Positions 62,110 to 64,000 of a stretch of 64,000 nt of DNA are shown piece after piece. How positions within the stretch are numbered: position 1 is the stretch's first letter; each line of letters opens with the position of its first letter. Origin of the DNA: SLRI01 sp942491185 (lineage in GTDB: Bacteria > Pseudomonadota > Alphaproteobacteria > Geminicoccales > Geminicoccaceae); NCBI GenBank assembly GCA_942491185.1, contig CALOAB010000021.1, positions 1-64,000 of the forward strand, given 5' to 3'. Made by a program: the position numbers and the translations under genes. Below the pieces are notes generated by a model. That model saw nothing but the letters and a program-made list of their open reading frames with translations. It did no database searches and had not been told where the DNA came from.

Positions 62110-62370
62110 ATGCGCTCGGTGTCGATCCGCGATGCCAATCAGCAGTTCTCGCGGCTGATCAAGGAAGTCGAGGCCGGCGAGACCGTCGTGATCACGCGGC
62201 AGGGCAAGCCGGTGGCGCAGTTGACGCCCAGGTCTGCGAACCGGCTGGATGACCCGGAGGTTCGGGCAAAGGTCGAGCGGCTACGCAGCTGCCTGCGCGA
62301 ATGGCCCCGCGACGGCTATCGGCTCGGTCCGATAACCGAGGACGACAAGTACGGCGACGCCGAGCTCTGA
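62110..62370 (+). CDS. Phd/YefM-type antitoxin
   Basis: 86 residues from ATG 62110. N-terminal DNA-binding/dimer fold MRSVSIRDANQQFSRLIKEVEAGETVVITRQGKPVAQLTP is the Phd/YefM signature; the acidic, probably flexible C-terminus should wrap the toxin. The toxin gene starts at the A of its TGA stop (TGATG), giving tight coupling. It likely represses its own promoter in the 119-base space to lpd. Confidence 0.88.
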   Translation: MRSVSIRDANQQFSRLIKEVEAGETVVITRQGKPVAQLTPRSANRLDDPEVRAKVERLRSCLREWPRDGYRLGPITEDDKYGDAEL

Positions 62371-62822
62371 TGCTCGCCGCATTCGATTCGAACATCTTGC
62401 TCTACAGCTTGATGGAGCCGGCATCGGTGAAGGGCACCGTGGCTCAGGACCTCATCGCGCGCGCCGGCGTCGACAGCGCGATCGTCCCGGCCCAAGTGCT
62501 CGGAGAGGTGCTGGCGGTCGTCCGGCGCCGTCGTCCGGACCTCTTCGGCCTGGCCGTCAGGACGGTCGACTCCTTTGCTGAGACGTTCCGCATCGCGCCG
62601 ACCGATCGCGACGTGATGCTCGGGGCAGCCGCCATGGCGGAGCGGTATCGTCTGCAGGTCTGGGATTCCGTGATCTGCGTGGCAGCTGCCAAAGCCGGCG
62701 CCACGCATCTGCTCAGCGAGGACATGCAGGACGGCGCCATGCTCGACGGTGTGCGGGTCATCAACCCGTTCGATCCGGCCAACGCCAATGTCGTCGACCG
62801 ACTGCTGCCGGCGTTCCGTTAG
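62370..62822 (+). CDS. vapC: PIN-domain ribonuclease toxin (VapC family)
   Basis: 150 residues. The acidic metal site of PIN nucleases is present: Asp in AAFDSNILLYSL, Glu in QVLGEVLAVV, Asp in LQVWDSVICVAAA and Asp in LLSEDMQDG. VapC toxins cut tRNA or rRNA. The partner antitoxin is of Phd/YefM type, a common swap in VapBC systems. The ATG overlaps the antitoxin stop. Confidence 0.9.
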   Translation: MLAAFDSNILLYSLMEPASVKGTVAQDLIARAGVDSAIVPAQVLGEVLAVVRRRRPDLFGLAVRTVDSFAETFRIAPTDRDVMLGAAAMAERYRLQVWDSVICVAAAKAGATHLLSEDMQDGAMLDGVRVINPFDPANANVVDRLLPAFR

Positions 62823-62916
62823 CGCTTCAAGCGGCGTGCAATGACGGCGGCGGTTGGCCAGATCGGGCTTCCGCTTCTAGGCTAGCCCGACATTTCGGCT
62901 TCGGGGGGCGGCGTCA

Positions 62917-64000
62917 ATGGGAACGATGGCCAAGGTGGCGCTGCTGTTCGTCGTCTTCGTCGACCTGATCGGCCAGGGGTTGGTGTTCCCGATCATCAAC
63001 AGCCTGGTCATGGACCCGAGCTCGACCCTGCTGCCGGCGGATACGTCCGAGGCCGCGCGCCACTTCAACTACGGGCTGGTCATCGGGATCTTCTTCCTCG
63101 CCTGGTTTTTCGGCGTGGTCTACATCGCCAAGGTCTCGGATTCGATCGGCCGCAAGAATGCGCTCCTGATCTGCCTCGGTGGCGCGCTCGCTGGCTACGT
63201 CATCACCATCGCCGCGCTCTTCGTCGACAGCCTCTGGCTGTTGATCCTGGGCCGGGCGATCACCGGCTTCACCGCCGGCAACCAGCCGATCGCGCAGGCC
63301 GCGATGATCGATGCCAGCACGGACGCCGCCGATCGCGACCGCAACATGGGCTATATCGTCACCGGCGTGAGCTTCGGGCTGGTCGGCGGGCCGATCATCG
63401 GCGGCATCCTCTCGGACCAGAGCCTGCTCGGCCCGCTGGCGAGCGTCGAGGCACCCTTCTACGCGGCGACGCTGCTGGTCGTGATCGCGATTGTGCTGGT
63501 GCTGCTCTATTTCCGCGACGTCCGCGAGGAGCGGGCACCCTTCGTGCTCCGGCCGGTCGAGATCTTCGAGAACCTCTGGCAGGTGACGAAGCATCCCTTG
63601 GTGCTGCGGCTGATGCCGGCCTATGTCTGCTTCATGGTGGCCAACGTCACCTTTTACGTCTTCATCGACAACTACCTGACCAGCGCCTTCGGCTACGGGA
63701 TCATCGGCGGCAGCGCGGTGATGCTGGTGATCGGCTTCGCGCTCGCCTTCTCGAGCACGTTCCTCGTCAAGCCGGCCCAGGAGCGCTTCGACAAGCGGCG
63801 GATCATCGCTTTCACCATGGTCGTCTGGGCCGTGATGGCGCTGGCCGTCGTCGCCTCGCCGGTCGCACTGCTCTGCTTCGTGCCCGTCTTCCTCTTCTAT
63901 TTCTGCTTCGGCGTCGCCTATCCGACCATGCTCGGGCTCTTTTCCGGCAGCGTCGGCGAGGCGGACCAGGGCTGGGTGATGGGCATCACGACGGCCGTCT
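62917..64000 (+). CDS. MFS transporter, 5' part
   Basis: Open from ATG 62917 to the window edge (361 codons seen). Membrane helices include VALLFVVFVDLIGQGLVFPI, LVIGIFFLAWFFGVVYIA and the rest of a 12-helix layout; motif A-like loop KVSDSIGRKNALL follows helix 2, and GRAITGFTAGNQPIAQAAMID is the helix 4 signature. It resembles the TetA/multidrug group of proton-coupled exporters. The end and substrate are not visible. A short non-coding gap separates it from the toxin gene. Confidence 0.85.
   Translation, partial: MGTMAKVALLFVVFVDLIGQGLVFPIINSLVMDPSSTLLPADTSEAARHFNYGLVIGIFFLAWFFGVVYIAKVSDSIGRKNALLICLGGALAGYVITIAALFVDSLWLLILGRAITGFTAGNQPIAQAAMIDASTDAADRDRNMGYIVTGVSFGLVGGPIIGGILSDQSLLGPLASVEAPFYAATLLVVIAIVLVLLYFRDVREERAPFVLRPVEIFENLWQVTKHPLVLRLMPAYVCFMVANVTFYVFIDNYLTSAFGYGIIGGSAVMLVIGFALAFSSTFLVKPAQERFDKRRIIAFTMVVWAVMALAVVASPVALLCFVPVFLFYFCFGVAYPTMLGLFSGSVGEADQGWVMGITTAV

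Overview
The window is GC-rich DNA from an alphaproteobacterium, most likely of the Rhodospirillales/Geminicoccales type. The evidence is the alphaproteobacterial gene order ntrB-ntrC-ntrY-ntrX-trkA-dat-hfq-hflX, a TrcR (DUF1013) cell-cycle regulator, a fused ispDF gene, lpd-lipA with a COQ10/RatA-type START protein, a ccmDEFGHI cytochrome c maturation operon, and uvrC followed by moaD-moaE. This placement is inference from synteny and protein character; no database was searched. Almost all of the window is ordinary chromosomal housekeeping DNA.

Layout. 1-4.4 kb: the end of a FliJ-like gene, two small exported proteins, a diverged 6-phosphogluconate-dehydrogenase-like protein, an aldo/keto reductase and a frameshifted glutaryl-CoA dehydrogenase. 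4.8-10.4 kb: YggT, a tRNA-Ala(CGC) with its own promoter, methionine salvage genes mtnK and mtnA with an inserted GH19 lysozyme gene, and an RpoH-family sigma factor. 11.1-13.7 kb: a large protein with a recently duplicated lectin domain and a PL6-like beta-helix. 13.8-18.2 kb: uvrC, moaDE, a phosphoesterase, a cyclic-nucleotide-domain protein and a DksA/TraR zinc-finger protein. 18.2-20.3 kb: the one clearly anomalous stretch (below). 20.3-25.6 kb: ccmIHGFED. 25.8-31.3 kb: glnD, murJ, trpS. 31.4-38.9 kb: aldehyde dehydrogenase, CoA-transferase, SDR, trcR, nth, a thioesterase and a hexapeptide-repeat protein. 38.9-44.9 kb: a class III cyclase split by a stop codon, a decayed GFA protein, an MFS exporter, a glyoxylate/hydroxypyruvate reductase and an SH3 protein. 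44.9-57.3 kb: hflX, hfq, dat, trkA, the two Ntr two-component systems, ispDF and pncC. 57.4-64 kb: GMC oxidoreductase, START protein, lipA, lpd, a Phd/PIN toxin-antitoxin pair and the start of another MFS transporter.

The genes that work together are the nitrogen circuit (GlnD, NtrBC, NtrYX, Hfq), cytochrome c maturation (Ccm), lipoate-dependent dehydrogenases (LipA, Lpd, and GcdH as a link to glutaryl-CoA), molybdopterin synthase (MoaDE) and methionine salvage (MtnK, MtnA).

The most unusual DNA lies at 18.17-20.28 kb. Two inverted copies of a palindromic 60-base repeat bracket an AT-richer, gene-poor segment with poly-G tracts of up to 51 bases. Next to it are two adjoining arrays of short repeats: five 15-base dyads spaced almost exactly 31 bases apart, then six AACGAACC-type boxes spaced mostly 20-21 bases. 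They look like a protein-binding control region (operator, iteron or centromere type) of an unrecognised integrated element. Several genes elsewhere carry single-base lesions (gcdH, ccmE, probably ccmD, the cyclase); these are either true decay or assembly error, and the sequence alone cannot say which.
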